Shown: piece by piece, positions 46,314 through 58,021 of the stretch
Position numbering within the stretch: position 1 is the first letter of the stretch
Layout of the letters: every line of letters begins with the position of its first letter
NCBI GenBank assembly: GCA_015178975.1
Contig: WHVD01000249.1
Span: forward strand, 1-64,000
Reading direction: 5' to 3'
DNA length: 64,000 bases
Source: Hysterangium stoloniferum
Lineage: Eukaryota; Basidiomycota; Agaricomycetes; Hysterangiales; Hysterangiaceae
The notes under the pieces: model-generated
Databases searched by the model: none
What the model was told of the DNA's origin: nothing
What the model saw: the letters and a program-made list of their open reading frames with translations, nothing else
Translations under genes and position numbers: made by a program

Positions 46314-46663
46314 CAAAGTTGTTCTTGTAATTTACATTTAGGTTGGCTCCGTTTGGACAGCGAAGTGGTAGACCTAAAATCTTGTGTATATAAATATTCA
46401 GCGTGAAATGTCTATGTGGCACTTTGAAATGGCATTAAGTAATTTTATCTAATTGGCACACTTCAACTTCCAACCCCAATGGGCGAACCTTCTTCGCCTG
46501 GGTGGCTTACTACAGATGTAGGTAGTTTCATAACGGGTGTAATTCCCCCATGAATTCCTAAATACCCGGTGGATATATAGACAACACAAAAGACCGAGTT
46601 TTATTATAAAAAGGAGTTCGAGTATACATGAGCATGGAGAGATAACTAAAACACCAGTCATAC
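46314..46663. other. 3' region of the EF-hand/ZZ gene
   Basis: An A/T-rich stretch of about 350 bases without a recognised gene. It should hold the 3' untranslated region and polyadenylation site. Confidence 0.5.
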
Positions 46664-47000
46664 TATTCAGGAGTCTGTTTGACCCACCAGCCCTGGCGAA
46701 ATGAACCGGGGTCAGGTGGCATTGAAGACCACCTGTCCAACCGATGATATAATGATCGCCTTTCGTTGCGCTTCAGGCATGGCCATTGACGGGGATGGCA
46801 CGCCTGATATGACTGTTGTCCTCGTAGGAAAGACGTCGCCAGGGAAAACCGAGTTGTCGGGATGTGGGATAAAGTCCCCGGCATACCTGGGCAAACTGTC
46901 CGTGTGATACAGGCCAGGTCACCATCAGTGCAAGGGGAGTTTGCGGACAAGGAAGTGAACTTATCGCTGGAGTACATATACAGGTCAGTGGGGTCAACAT
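46664..47000 (-). pseudogene. Degenerate Cys-rich module, possibly of a secreted protein
   Basis: Minus-strand text splits over three frames: CTDGDLACI, then GQFAQVC, then GDFIPHPDNSV and VISGVPSPSMAMPEAQRKAII with a stop. The order recalls a cysteine-rich carbohydrate-binding-like module common in Agaricomycete secreted proteins, but Cys residues are missing and frames shift. It could instead be chance. It ends just before the G-type LTR insertion at GTTTA. Confidence 0.3.
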
Positions 47001-47127
47001 TTGGTGGGAATCACATACTTCAATGTGATCACATCTTGACCATTCTTCAAAGTGAATGGTTTATGTAATGTATTAGGGGTTTCTCTCAGATAGCTCAATA
47101 TATGCTATAGTGTTACAGAGCTTCAAC

Positions 47128-47290
47128 TAGTGATTGGCAAGGCCCAGCCTCAGGCCGTGGGCTGGCTGAGCTGGGCCCTGAAAAGCCCAGGCCGAGCCGG
47201 GCCCAGCCCTACTTAGGCCATCCACCCTGGGCCTGGCCTGAGATATTTTAAGCCCAAGCCGGGCCACCAGGCCGCGGCCTGCTAGTGGCC
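47128..47290. repeat. Left subterminal repeats of the hAT element
   Basis: Many copies of aagccc(a)ggcc, gggcccagcc and gagccgggcc lie within 160 bases of the end, in both orientations. The right end (53740-53833) has the same motif (agcccggctgagccgagccc). Clustered subterminal motifs are typical hAT transposase binding sites; binding here is inferred. Confidence 0.7.
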
Positions 47291-48229
47291 CCACAAAGTA
47301 AGGACAAGGTATTGCATGGTCAAGGATCGTCGGATCATCTTCTGTCCACCATTCAATTTCTGTTCCAACCCCCTTGTACACAATGCTGCCAAAGTCAAAA
47401 CCTTGCCTGGGACAGCCAAGTGAGTCCCCAGGGCACTCAGCATGGATCCGTACAATGAACCGAGTGCTCCATGATCCAAATAACATTGAATTGAGGTAAC
47501 TTCTGCCACGTTTAGTAATTAAATCATCTTCCACATGCCCCAGGCCAGCTGATGTGCCCACCACTGAAACGACATCAAAGCATTTATTGAAACATAGCCT
47601 ACCAATAGACGAGATTGTATGTGAAACAGGACCTGAGAAAAAAAAAATCAAGTCGGCTATCACTGCCACTGTCAATGGTGTGTTTTTTGAAATTCAGATA
47701 TATTTAAAACAAATAATATAATCTATTGAAATATCATTTCAGTTTCAGATCCCCCAGTGGGTAAGGATGTGATATGCAATGACATGGATGGAATTGAAGA
47801 GATTGGAGAGGAAATGATGAAGAACAAAAATAAGACCAGAGATATAGATCAATTTTTTCATGCCCCTAGCACCATTAATGGAAAAAAAAGAAGAAAATGC
47901 AAAATTTGTCCATGAGTACATCACAGCAACATTTTTAATTAAATAAATCAAAAATCTTTAAGTGACAGCTCAATTACTAATGAGGTGACAACTTTGCACC
48001 GACATCTTGAATCGAATCACACAGTATGTAAACTTTATGATATCTCTTTATCAGTTATAAATGTTAATTCTATGGTGACAGGGTGATTATGTTAAATGGG
48101 TTAAAGAGACACCTGGAACAACAAACAAACTCCCAAAGCATCTCTTAAAAATGAGAGAAGAAATATTGACTCAGTCCAGCGTCACCGACCATTTCAAACC
48201 AGTTGGCCCAGCTAAAAATGTTATTCTAT

Positions 48230-48869
48230 TGTGAAGAGTCGATAGATTCTGACCGCTCGATATACGAAGAATAGTGTTTATCCAACTACTATTAGAAAGT
48301 ATTGACCGTTTAGTACAATACAATAGGTTACTAGACTGATAGTACTAGTAGAAAGATGCACTACACATCACAAGAGCAACTGTACAGTGGCTCTTGACGA
48401 CTAGAAGAAGAGAATAGAAGAGTTGACCTTTGCAGTACAACTCATAGCTAGAAGTAAGAGAGATAGTCAGTGAAAGACTGAATATCTAGGGTAGAGAGAT
48501 AGCAGTGTGAGTCGACTACAGTGTCGATGAGCGCAAAGACTTGAGAGTGGGACTTGACCTTTGCGGTTCGAGTCCAATGACTATTAGTATGCAAGAAGAC
48601 ACTACCTTTATAGGTAACTGAGATGTTACCCTTGACACCTCTTGCTATTTGACCTCTGAGTCATTACGAGGTGGTGTCTGCTGGGTAAAAAGTGTCTGTT
48701 CTCTTGGCCCTGAGTGCACCCACAGGTATACACAATGCTTCGAACTAAGAAATGAAGGTACACTCAAAAAGTAAAAGGAATTAGAGAAAGGAAATAATAC
48801 TAGATAATAATGTACTATAATATGTCTAATATTTAACAGCCTGATCATGATATATGCATACCCTTCACA
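48230..48869 (-). mobile_element. Solo LTR, GypX subfamily E, in hAT (640 bp)
   Basis: It begins TGTGAAGAGTCG and ends ATACCCTTCACA, the reverse of the LTRs at 33124 and 34186. TSD TCTAT lies at 48225-48229 and 48870-48874. Confidence 0.93.
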
Positions 48870-48901
48870 TCTATACTCAGATGAGGCTTTTAAGCAGGCG
48901 G

Positions 48902-50011
48902 TGTGAAGAGTGGCAGAAGTTCTGACCGTTCTATATATGAAGAAATGAGTAGAAAGGAAGGATATTGACCTATTCGGTGCAATATAAGAGAAAGTGAGAG
49001 AAGGAGCACGAGATGACGAAGGAGTCAACGAGTGCGATGGTTCGAGTGGAGGCCTCGACTGTTACAGTTCGAGGCCAGAAGTGTTAGATAGTTCAGATAT
49101 TGCTACCTATGTAGTAGCTGACACGTTACCCTGATCACCACTCGTTGTGAGAGGTATGGTGAAATACACTCAGGAAATATAGTCGGATGTGCTCTTACTA
49201 TATTTCCTTTATTATTTCTATTTTCTCTCTTTCATTATACCTATAATTAGTTCGATGACCTATGTATGCGGTACATCGACTCTTGTGGGCGCACACATGC
49301 CAGACTTCTGTATTCTAGCGCCGGTAGTTTAGAACTCAGACACTTTTTACACCGCAACCACGACTTACCCAGACACCCATTAGTGTCCTGTAAGTTGTGA
49401 TTGGTGTATCATCTCGACCGTCACAGACGGGCTTTAGCTATTCATTCAAACTGAGTTTCGAACTGTATCAGTCGAAACTCAATCCCTATCTCAACTCGCG
49501 TGGACTACATCCACGCTACTCTATTATTCGATTCTCTAACTACTCTACTTGCACTCGAGCAGTTATCCAGAATCGCACTTAACCAGTCAATTCTGCTTAT
49601 TCGTTCTAGCTATCTACCTTACTTTAGATAGCTATTTCTCTCTACCATATTGAACTACATAGTCAATACGCGTTCGGTCCATATTAGACTTAGACAGTCA
49701 ATACATAGTGGTATCGTACTTCAACGGTCGATATTCTTCGTATATAGAACGGTTAGAACTTCTACCACTCTTCACACACATAGTAGATTTAGTTTATGTC
49801 TTACGAGTGGTGGTTCTTGGGTTAAAGTGTGTCTGAGTTCTAATTGGTGCTGAGTGCACCCACAAGTATACACAATGCTTCGAACTAATGAAATATGCAA
49901 TATTCGAAGAATATGAAAGATAGAAAAATATGAATAGAATATGTAAAATATAAATAAAATAAAAGGAGTGTTATACCACAATGAAACTGTGGTAAAAGCA
50001 TACTCCTCACA
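48902..50011 (-). mobile_element. Solo LTR, GypX subfamily F, in hAT, itself interrupted
   Basis: It begins TGTGAAGAGTGGCAG and ends ATACTCCTCACA. Flanks GGCGG (48897-48901) and GGCAG (50012-50016) form a TSD with one transition. Removing it joins the hAT frame (FKQ to AALEWL). A subfamily A LTR lies inside at 49146-49776. Confidence 0.88.
49146..49776 (+). mobile_element. Solo LTR, GypX subfamily A, inside the F-type LTR (631 bp)
   Basis: It begins TGTGAGAGGTATGG and ends CTCTTCACA, the reverse orientation of 366-996. Flanks CTCGT and CACAT agree only partly, so the TSD is weak, but the host F-type LTR continues across it. Confidence 0.85.
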
Positions 50012-50235
50012 GGCAGCTTTGGAGTGGTTGATTGAGAAAGATCAAGTATGTTATTACACCATTATATCTTTACTTTATTGAGCAATAACATTGATTGCCA
50101 AAGCCAATTAAAGCCTTGAATCATCCAAAATTTAAAGAAATGATTAATATTGCTTCTTGTGCCAAGAATGGGGTAAAGATTCCTGCACAAAAGGCTACCG
50201 GGAAGGAATTATATCACTTTTTAGGCAACACTTAC

Positions 50236-50873
50236 TGTGAAGAGTAGTGGATTCTGACCGCTCAATATACGAAGAATAGTGTTTATTCAACTACTATTAG
50301 AGAGTATTGACCGTCAGTACAATACTATAGACTACTAGACTGTTAGTACTAGTATAAGAACGCACTGCACACCTCAAGAGCAACTGTATAGTTGCTCGTG
50401 ATGGCTTAGAACAGTAAGATAATGAGTTGACCTTTTACGGTACAACTAGTAGCTAGAAATAAGAAAGATACTCAGCTAAAGACTGAGTGTCTAGGATAGA
50501 GTAAAAGTAGCGTGAGTCGACTACGGCGTCGACGAGTGCAAAGTCTTGAAAGCAGAACTCGACCTTAGCGGTTCGAGTCCAAAAGGCTATTAGTAGACTA
50601 GAGAATGCTACCCTTATGGTAGCTGAGATACTACCCTTGACACCTCTCGCTATTCGACGTCTGAGTCGTTACGAAGTGGTGTCTGCTGGGTAAAAGTTGT
50701 CTGAGATTTAGCGCTGAGAGCGCCCATAGATATACACAAGACTTCGAACTAAGAAATACGGGTATGCTCGAAGATCTAGAGAGTTAGGGAAAAAGAGTAA
50801 GAACTAAATAATAAAATACTATAATACATGTATTATTCCACAGTCCAATCATGATATATGCATACCCTTCACA
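50236..50873 (-). mobile_element. Solo LTR in hAT, chimera of subfamilies C and E (638 bp)
   Basis: The left three quarters follow the C-type LTR (36861-37504). From about 50700 the sequence follows the E type and ends ATACCCTTCACA. Flanks CTTAC (50231-50235) and CTTAG (50874-50878) are a TSD with one mismatch. Confidence 0.88.
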
Positions 50874-52167
50874 CTTAGTTGATATCAAGGAGAGAATAAA
50901 TGTGTGTCTTAGTTTCTTTTTAAATATCAAACCTTTGAGCTAAAAACTTTATTTCAGGGCCCAATGGTCAAGGGCAAAGTTTCATTCACGTGTGACTGCT
51001 GGCAGGCAAGTAATGCGGACTCATACTTTGCTGTCATGACACACTGGATTGAATGAACTGATTCAAAAACATGGACCCTATAAGCCTCACTGATTGGGTT
51101 TACAAAGATGAACTGCTCACACAGTGGCAAGCGGCTTGCAATGGCACTATTCAAACTTATCAGCTGGGTTGATATTATCAAAAAAGTAAGTACATATAAC
51201 AATTACAACATTACAAGCCATTATTTAATATAGTTTAATAGACTGGTTGGATCACATCTGACAATACAGCAAAAAATGGCACAATGATGAGAGAGTTCAT
51301 GGTCCTTTTTGAAGGAGCAACAGGTGAAAAATATGATTGGAAAGAAGATCCGATTCGGTGAGTTTTTCGTTATGTCTGTTTTATACAATACTAACATTAA
51401 ATAATATTAAAATTACAGTTGCCTTCCACATGTCATTAATTTGGCCACTCAAGCAATTATCTCAACATATTTGGGTGCTAAACACTACAACCCACATGAC
51501 CCGGAAGCACACCTTCCGACTCAAGGCACAGGTGACAAGAAGGATGTATTGGGGATGGTTCGTGCCATATTTGTGAAGGTATGTGATAAAAGATGCAGTC
51601 ATTTCACACTGATACTATCTATATACTTCAGGTTCGAAGCTCAAGCAAAAGAAAAGAACTATTTCTCAAACTACAAAAGGACAAAGGCTCCAATCACCCA
51701 CAAACACTGTTATTAGATATGCCAGTTCATTGGTCATCTACTTTTGTTATGGTGAACCGGGCATATCTTTTACAGGATGTAAGTGTTAAAACAGAGATGA
51801 TACTTGGTTATTCTGATATTTTATATTGGTTTACAGCATGTGGACTGCTTTATATTTGACATAACAGCTGAAGGGAATGACACCACAAGGCATGCAAAAC
51901 TTTGTTCAATTGCATTGGATAAGGCAGAATGGGACGAGATCCAGGAATTTCGAGAATTAATAAGTGTAAGTATTTTATTCAATTTAACATCACGTCATCC
52001 AATTATCCATTGAATTGGTTTTATCAGTATGCAGATGCCGCACAACAAGCCTTCTCATCAGAAAATTATCCTACACTTTATTTGGCAATTCTGGCACTTG
52101 AGGAATTGCATGCTGCATGGACAAAGCGCCATTCTAAGTGTAGCCCATTGTTCATTTCACCCCTAGC

Positions 52168-52759
52168 TGTGAAGAGTAGTGGGAGTTCTAACCGTTCTAT
52201 ATACGAAGAATATCGACTGTTTAGGTACGACACTAAGATGTATTGACTACTCAGTTTGATACGGTAGAAGGAAGTAGCTATCTAGAATAAGGTAGAGAGC
52301 TAAAACGAATAAGTAGAATCAACTGTCTAGTGCGATTCTGAACGACTGCTCGAGAGTAAAGTAGAGTACTAGAGAGTCAAATAATAGAATAGCGTGGATG
52401 TGGTCCACGCGAGTAGCGATGAGGATTGAGTTTCGACTGGTACAGTTCGAAACTCTGATAGAGTAGATAGCTAAAGCCCGTCTGTGACGGTCGAGACGAT
52501 ACACCAATCACAACTTACAGGACACTAATGGGTGTCTGGGTAAGTCGTGGTTGTGGTGTAAAAAGTGTCTGAGTTCTAAACTATGGGCGCTAGAATACAT
52601 AAGTCTGCATGTGCGCCCACAAGAGTCGATGTACCGCATACATAGGTCGTCGAACTAATTATAGATATAATAAAAGAGAGAAAATAGAAATAATAAAGGA
52701 GATATAGTAAGAGCTCATCCAACTATATTTCCTGAGTGTATTTCGCCATACCTCTCACA
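52168..52759 (-). mobile_element. Solo LTR, GypX subfamily A, in hAT (592 bp)
   Basis: It begins TGTGAAGAGTAG and ends CTCTCACA. A perfect TSD CTAGC lies at 52163-52167 and 52760-52764. It is shorter than other A-type LTRs, apparently by internal deletion. Confidence 0.92.
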
Positions 52760-55131
52760 CTAGCAGCCGGAATTGCAAAAATTGCTGAATACTATAACAA
52801 AACTGAGGAATCCAATGCCTATCTCATTGCCATGGGTATGTCATATACATTATACTGATCTGTCCCACTTCATAGTCCCTGATATTCACAGTGCTTAATC
52901 CCTCACAAAAAGTGCTGCATTTCAAGAAGTACTGGGGTGCTGAATTAAAAAATCGGGTACTTGAGCATGTTGAAAAAATAGTGAGAATCTGTGTTTTTCT
53001 ACTTTCAATCACTAATTTATTTTTATAGTTTCAGGAACGGTACATAAAGTTGTATGGCAATGGTGCTCCTGCCATTCAGCCTAAATACCCAAAAACCACA
53101 AAGCTATCACAGCTTTTACTTGAACTTGAAAGTAGCGATGACAACAATGATGATGAAGTTTCCTTGAGTGCATCACCTTGGATGCATGAGTACCAGCGCT
53201 GGTTTCAAACTCAAGAGATAGTCCCAGAATCAAAGGGAATGGTGGAATGTGGGGTGTAAGTTTTTTAACCACAATTTTATTTATTTCATATCCTTAATTT
53301 TTAAAACAGCTTAATTGCGATAGATATCCAGTATGGGCATCCTTAGCCCTGGATTATCTTCCCATTATGGCTTCCTCTGTATCTAGTGAGAGGGCATTTT
53401 CAGTGAGTGGCATTACACTCACATGCCGTCGAAACCATTTAAAAAATGACATCGTTGAAGCACTTCAAGTTGTCAAATGTGCAATTCAGAAGGACCTCCT
53501 CATCCATCCTCCAATGCCTTCCTCTTCATTTGAGATGGATATTGAGAGTGATGAAGAAATCAAAACAAGTTCACAGTGGGAGATTTGGGCTAGCAAGGAT
53601 TCAGAGGCCGCATTTCTTGAAGTTGAGCTATCATCTGATGAGGAGGAAATTTATGTGTAATATAAATTGATAATATTTTTGAGAAGTTTATTTGATTTTA
53701 TTTGTAGACTACAAGTTTAAAAATGGCTTGTTGTACCACAGCCTGGGCCCAAGCCCGGCTGAGCCGAGCCCAAGCTGTCAAAGCCGAGCCCAAGCCGGGG
53801 CTTTCAGACCAGGCCGGGCCTTGCCAATCACTAGCTTCAACAATAAAATAAGCAAAGGTCCAGTAATTTAAATACTGATACATTAATGAGCTGCACTATT
53901 AAGCTTAAACAACTCAAATCAATGCTTATTTTAATTATTGAAAGGTTCAAAAGAACAATATGTAACTCTTTTAGCAAATAAACAACTATTCCTTGAGAAC
54001 AGAGGCTAGAAGCTGAGTATATGCACAGTAACTTAGCAGAGTTTTGATATAAAGCTTCAGTATCTTGTATGCTTATTTGTAACTATTAATAGATATTTAA
54101 CAAAGACTTAAATAATTTATTAATGAAGAAGATAATTTATGTCAGATTTTCTTGTGTGCTTGTACTTGATTAATTCACTAGCTTAAGGGATGGGCCTTGA
54201 ATAATCCAAGTGTTGGCAGGGATTTCAGTAAGAGTCTTCTTAGATTTATTAAGGATTTAATAAGCCTAAGAGTTGTTGTGAAGCTGATAGAACTTAGATG
54301 ATTAGCTAAGTTCAAGAGAGATGACAAAGAATTCCAGAATCTGCAAGTGTAGGTGCTTGCAGTAAGTATATCAGACTAAGGCTATATTTGTCCTTAGGAT
54401 GATGAGATAAGCTCAATGCTGGTGCAGTAAAATATGTGGTTTAAGATTTTATTGGAAACTTGGCCCTCCTTATACACATTTTGATAACTAAATAATTAAC
54501 TATTTATTTATTTTATGAGGTCATTATTTAGGTCATAATGACCTCATATTCTACTTATTTTTTACTCTTTATTTATCATATGACTCCCCTCTCTGAGACA
54601 AGGGTTCCAACCTTTTGCTTGAACATGAAGGTTCAAGGCCACAGTCCCAGGATGGAAGCAATTGGTGGAATCAAGTAATGACTCGAGTATGTTGTTACAG
54701 TCACATTCGTGACTGTATGATATCCCAAGGTGGAGGCTTATCTAATAGGTCACATGACTCCAAAAATGCACACAGTACCATATGATGACGAAACAAGAAG
54801 CTCTTCTTCTTTATTTGTACGAGTTTTTATCTCTTTATTCTCAGTACTTTTTTCCTGGGTTCAGGTCTCTTAGGAGCAAGCAATGTGCCGAGAAGCAATA
54901 ACTAAGTAAATAAAATATAAATAATTAGTTAAAAATTATAATAAATTAACTAAGATATAATAGCATTATATGAGCTCATATATGCTATTATTATGCAAAG
55001 TTAAAAAGAACTAGGCCTTATATTTCACAATAGAAATATATACTAAAAATACAATAAATTTGAGAAAATATTAAATAATTCAAAGAAAATTAAGAGAACC
55101 TTATGAGATAATGCTGATACCTCACAGTTTA

Positions 55132-55554
55132 GCACCAGTGTCAGCAGCCTATGGGAATCTTAATGGGTTATGTAACACAGGGGGTAAAATATAACAGGAT
55201 ACACACGGGTGCAGCCAAGACAGACATAAATAGGGTAGCAACAATGATGGTAAACGTTAATGAGAATGTGGCTAAAGGGAAATTAATATACTGAAAATTG
55301 TGGGTGAACAAGATGCCAGAACGAAAGGAGCTGCCAACAACTCAATTGTGGTCTGTTTGTGGTATTAGATATTAGAAATACGTTAAAGAAGGAGGGAGAG
55401 GAGAGGATACCTGTTGGCGAGAACGGTAGCAGAGGGGAACCTGAAGAGGAAAGGTGGGATCTAAGTTTTTGAGGGATTTATACATCTGAGAACTGCCATC
55501 TGGTGGGAATTCTTTTTGGGGAATGGGAACAGACACACTCACTTTCAATGCTAG
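55132..55554. other. Spacer without a recognised gene
   Basis: About 420 bases between the G-type solo LTR and an A-type solo LTR. Frames on both strands are short and have no motif I recognise. Confidence 0.55.
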
Positions 55555-56187
55555 TGTGAAGAGTGGTGGAAGTTCTAACTGTTCTATATACAAAGAATAT
55601 TGACCGTTTAGGGACAACACGTAGATGTATTGACTGTCTAAGTCTAATACACACTGAACGAGTATTGACTACTTAGTTCAATACGTTTGAGTGAAGTAGC
55701 TATCTAAAGTAGAGTAGAGAGCTAAAATGAATAAAGGGAATCGACTGTTAAGTGTGATTCTGAATGACTGCTCGAGTGTAGAAAAGAGTAATGAGAGTCA
55801 AATAATAGAGTAGCATGGATGTGGTCCATGCAGATTGAGATATAGATGGAGTTTTGACTGGTACAGTTCGAAGCTCTGATCGTGTAGATAGTTAAAGCCC
55901 GTCTGTGATGGTTGAGACGATACCCCAATCACAACTTACAGGACACTAACTGGGTGCCTGGGTAAGTCGTGGTTGTGGGGTAAAAAGTGTCTGAGTTCTA
56001 ATTACAGGTGCTAGAATACATAAGTCTGGCGTGTATGCACCCACAAGAGTCAATGTACCGCATACATAGGTCGTCGAACTAATATAAGTGTATAATAAAA
56101 TAGAGAGAAAGAAGAAATAATAATGGAAATATAGTATGGGCTCATCCAGACTATATGTCCTGAGCATATTTCGCCATAACTCTCATA
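55555..56187 (-). mobile_element. Solo LTR, GypX subfamily A (633 bp)
   Basis: It begins TGTGAAGAGTGG and ends CTCTCATA, one transition from CTCTCACA. TSD GCTAG lies at 55550-55554 and 56188-56192. Confidence 0.92.
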
Positions 56188-56192
56188 GCTAG

Positions 56193-56520
56193 TGACTAGT
56201 AATAAGTATTTCTGAAACTGTAATAAATTGGTACAATTCAAACTACTATAATGAATTTTATATGATAGTGTCACAGCACGGGTCATTGTCTTTGTGATTG
56301 GATTTTCATCTTAACTACTTTAGTTTCCACCAAGCCAAGCCAGAAGCAGCTAGAGCAGGAGCCAAACTTATTTATAACGGCTTGATTTGGCTTCTACTTC
56401 GAGCCATTAGCAGCCAATTTTGATAAAAATAAGGATAGGTGCTTGGAAATGGAATGACTCGATTATGTTTGAGAATGATGCAATACTGCAAAATATGTCT
56501 GGATTGAATCCCCTTCTCAA
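56193..56520. other. Spacer without a recognised gene
   Basis: About 330 bases, A/T-rich. The last five bases CTCAA are the reverse complement of TTGAG at 37925-37929, one half of the TSD pair split by the inversion. Confidence 0.6.
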
Positions 56521-56993
56521 TGTGAGGAGTATGCTTTTACCACAGTTTCATTGTGGTAAAACACTCCTTTTATTTCATTTATATTTTACATATTCTATTC
56601 ATATTTTTCTATCTTTCATATTCTTCGAATATTGCATATTTCATTAGTTCGAAGCATTGTGTATACTTGTGGGTGCACTCAGCACCAATTAGAACTCAGA
56701 CACACTTTAACCCAAGAACCACCACTCGTAAGACACAAACTAGGTCTACTACAAGCGGTGATCAGGGTAACATGTCAGCTACCACATAGGTAGCATTATC
56801 TGAACTACTAAATACTTCTGGCCTCGAACTGTAATAGTCGAGGCCTCCACTCGAACCATCGCACTCGTTGACTCCTTCGTCATCTTGTGCTCTTTCTCTC
56901 ACTTTCTCTTATATTGCACCAAATAGGTCAATATTCTTCCTTTCTACTCATTTCTTCGTATATAGAATGGTCAGAATCTATCGACTCTTCACA
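56521..56993 (+). mobile_element. 473-bp LTR, GypX subfamily F, right inversion breakpoint
   Basis: It begins TGTGAGGAGTATGC and ends CGACTCTTCACA, very similar to 37930-38403. Left flank CTCAA and right flank CTGAG do not match each other. They match the left LTR's flanks after re-inversion. Confidence 0.9.
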
Positions 56994-57313
56994 CTGAGGG
57001 GGAGCTGGAGAGCCCCCAAAAGGTAAGCCTCAGGTCCATGGGAAATACCGTGGAACTAACCATATCAACAGAAGGCAAGGAAGGCGGCACCAGTCCGCCT
57101 ACCCACACGGAATGACCCGTGGTGTTCCGGTTGTAATGACTGGAACACTGAATGCAATTGAAAGTCCGGCCAGGGTCTGGGCTGCTACCAATGTGCACAC
57201 CTCAAGGCGAGGTGTTCACTCGTTCACAAGCAGGCCATGGGCACGGGTCATCAGTGGGTCAGATGGATTTTCCAGTTTGGATGAAGTCCTGGGATGGATC
57301 GCCGAGGGCATAG
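56994..57313 (+). pseudogene. 3' part of the second Cys-cluster gene
   Basis: An acidic exon (EGELESPQK) is followed by an intron of about 50 nt (GTAAGC..CAG, about 57023-57071) and an exon with KARKAAPVRLP, then Cys residues in CX2CX6C (CSGCNDWNTEC) and CX2CX6C (CYQCAHLKARC, 57119-57220). A TGA lies between the two Cys groups and a frame change follows. The layout matches 21188-21360. The gene is interrupted on the left by the F-type LTR and on the right by GypX-3. Its 5' part is at 38404-38690, inverted. Confidence 0.65.
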
Positions 57314-57942
57314 TGTGAGAGGTATGGCAAAATACACTCAGGAAATATAGTCAGATGAGCTCTTACTATATTTCCTTTATTATTTCTGTTTTCTCTCTTT
57401 TATTATATCTATAATTAGTTCGACGACTTATGTATGCGGTACATCGACTCTTGTGGGCGCACACACACCAGACTTATGTATTCTAGCGCCCGTAGTTTAG
57501 AACTCAGACACTTTTTACACCGCAACCATGACTTACCCAGACACCTGTTAGTGTCCTGTAAGTTGTGATTGGTGTATCGTCTCGACCGTCACAGACGGGC
57601 TTTAGCTACTCACTCAATCTGAGTTTTGAACTGTACCAGTCGAAACTCAATCCTTATCTCAACTCGCATGCACTACATCCACGCTACTCTATTATTTGAC
57701 TCTCTAACTACTCTACTTGCACTCGAGCAGTCGTCCAGAATCACATTAACAGTCGATTCTACTTATTCATTCTAGCTATCTACCTTACTTTAGAAAGCTA
57801 CTTCTCTCTACCGTATTGAACTAAGTAGTCAATACACGTTCAGTCTGTATTAGACTTAGACAGTCAATACATTGTGGTATCGTACCTAAACGGTCGATAT
57901 TCTTCGTATATAGAATGGTTAGAACTTCCACCACTCTTTACA
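57314..57942 (+). mobile_element. 5' LTR of GypX-3 (629 bp)
   Basis: It begins TGTGAGAGGTATGG and ends CTCTTTACA, one transition from CTCTTCACA. The next bases GTGGTGATCCAGGC are the primer-site block shared by GypX copies. Confidence 0.9.
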
Positions 57943-58021
57943 GTGGTGATCCAGGCTGGACTGCTCTTTCCCTATGAAGAAAAAAATGATATCTTACGAC
58001 TATAAGCTTCTAAGCACGTAA
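57943..58021 (+). promoter_or_regulatory. Leader and primer-binding site of GypX-3
   Basis: TGGTGATCC starts one base after the LTR. The gag ATG follows at 58022. The spacing equals that of GypX-1 and GypX-2. Confidence 0.7.

Larger units (their letters stand above)
47784..53660 (+). pseudogene. hAT transposase, interrupted and with nonsense codons
   Basis: Pieces read in order on the plus strand. A BED-type zinc finger has CKIC and TLHRHLESNH (47900-48020). Next come DYVKWVKETPGTTNK (48085-48230) and EWLIEKDQ with NHPKFKEMINIASCAKNG (50017-50235). The catalytic part has FTCDCWQASNADSYFAV (50975-51040) and SDNTAKNGTM (about 51255), then CLPHVINLATQ (51420), a Glu-rich middle, and the C-terminal dimerisation block with SSERAFSVSG (53385-53410). 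Stop codons at about 51055 and 51090 and the LTR insertions break it. Small introns of about 50-60 nt are likely between pieces. First Asp, second Asp and Glu of the hAT triad are visible. It is a dead copy. Confidence 0.88.
47128..53833 (+). mobile_element. hAT DNA transposon with nested LTRs
   Basis: Terminal inverted repeats read TAGTGATTGGCAAGGCC on both ends. The 8-bp TSD GCTTCAAC lies at 47120-47127 and 53834-53841. An 8-bp duplication and a transposase with the hAT dimerisation region place it in hAT. Five GypX-group LTRs are inserted in it; without them it is about 3.5 kb. Confidence 0.93.
47064..55126 (-). mobile_element. Solo LTR of family G, interrupted by a hAT element
   Basis: The reverse copy of 39227-40400 starts at 47064 and ends CCTCACA at 55126. 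A perfect TSD GTTTA lies at 47059-47063 and 55127-55131. It is split at GCTTCAAC by the hAT element. The matching TSD shows it inserted independently of the plus-strand G copy. Confidence 0.9.
38404..56520. other. 18.1-kb segment inverted by recombination between two LTRs
   Basis: The two F-type LTRs at 37930-38403 and 56521-56993 face the same way in the window. Reading their four flanks in order gives TTGAG, CTCAG, CTCAA and CTGAG. Re-inverting the segment pairs TTGAG with TTGAG and CTGAG with CTGAG, two perfect TSDs. It also rejoins the halves of the Cys-cluster gene (ESE plus EGELESPQK) on one strand. The segment holds the EF-hand/ZZ gene, both G-type LTRs and the hAT element. Confidence 0.9.

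Noticed and set aside
39227-55126. The inverted G-type sequences as terminal inverted repeats of one giant transposon
   Set aside because: The right copy has its own perfect 5-bp TSD, so it is an independent solo LTR.
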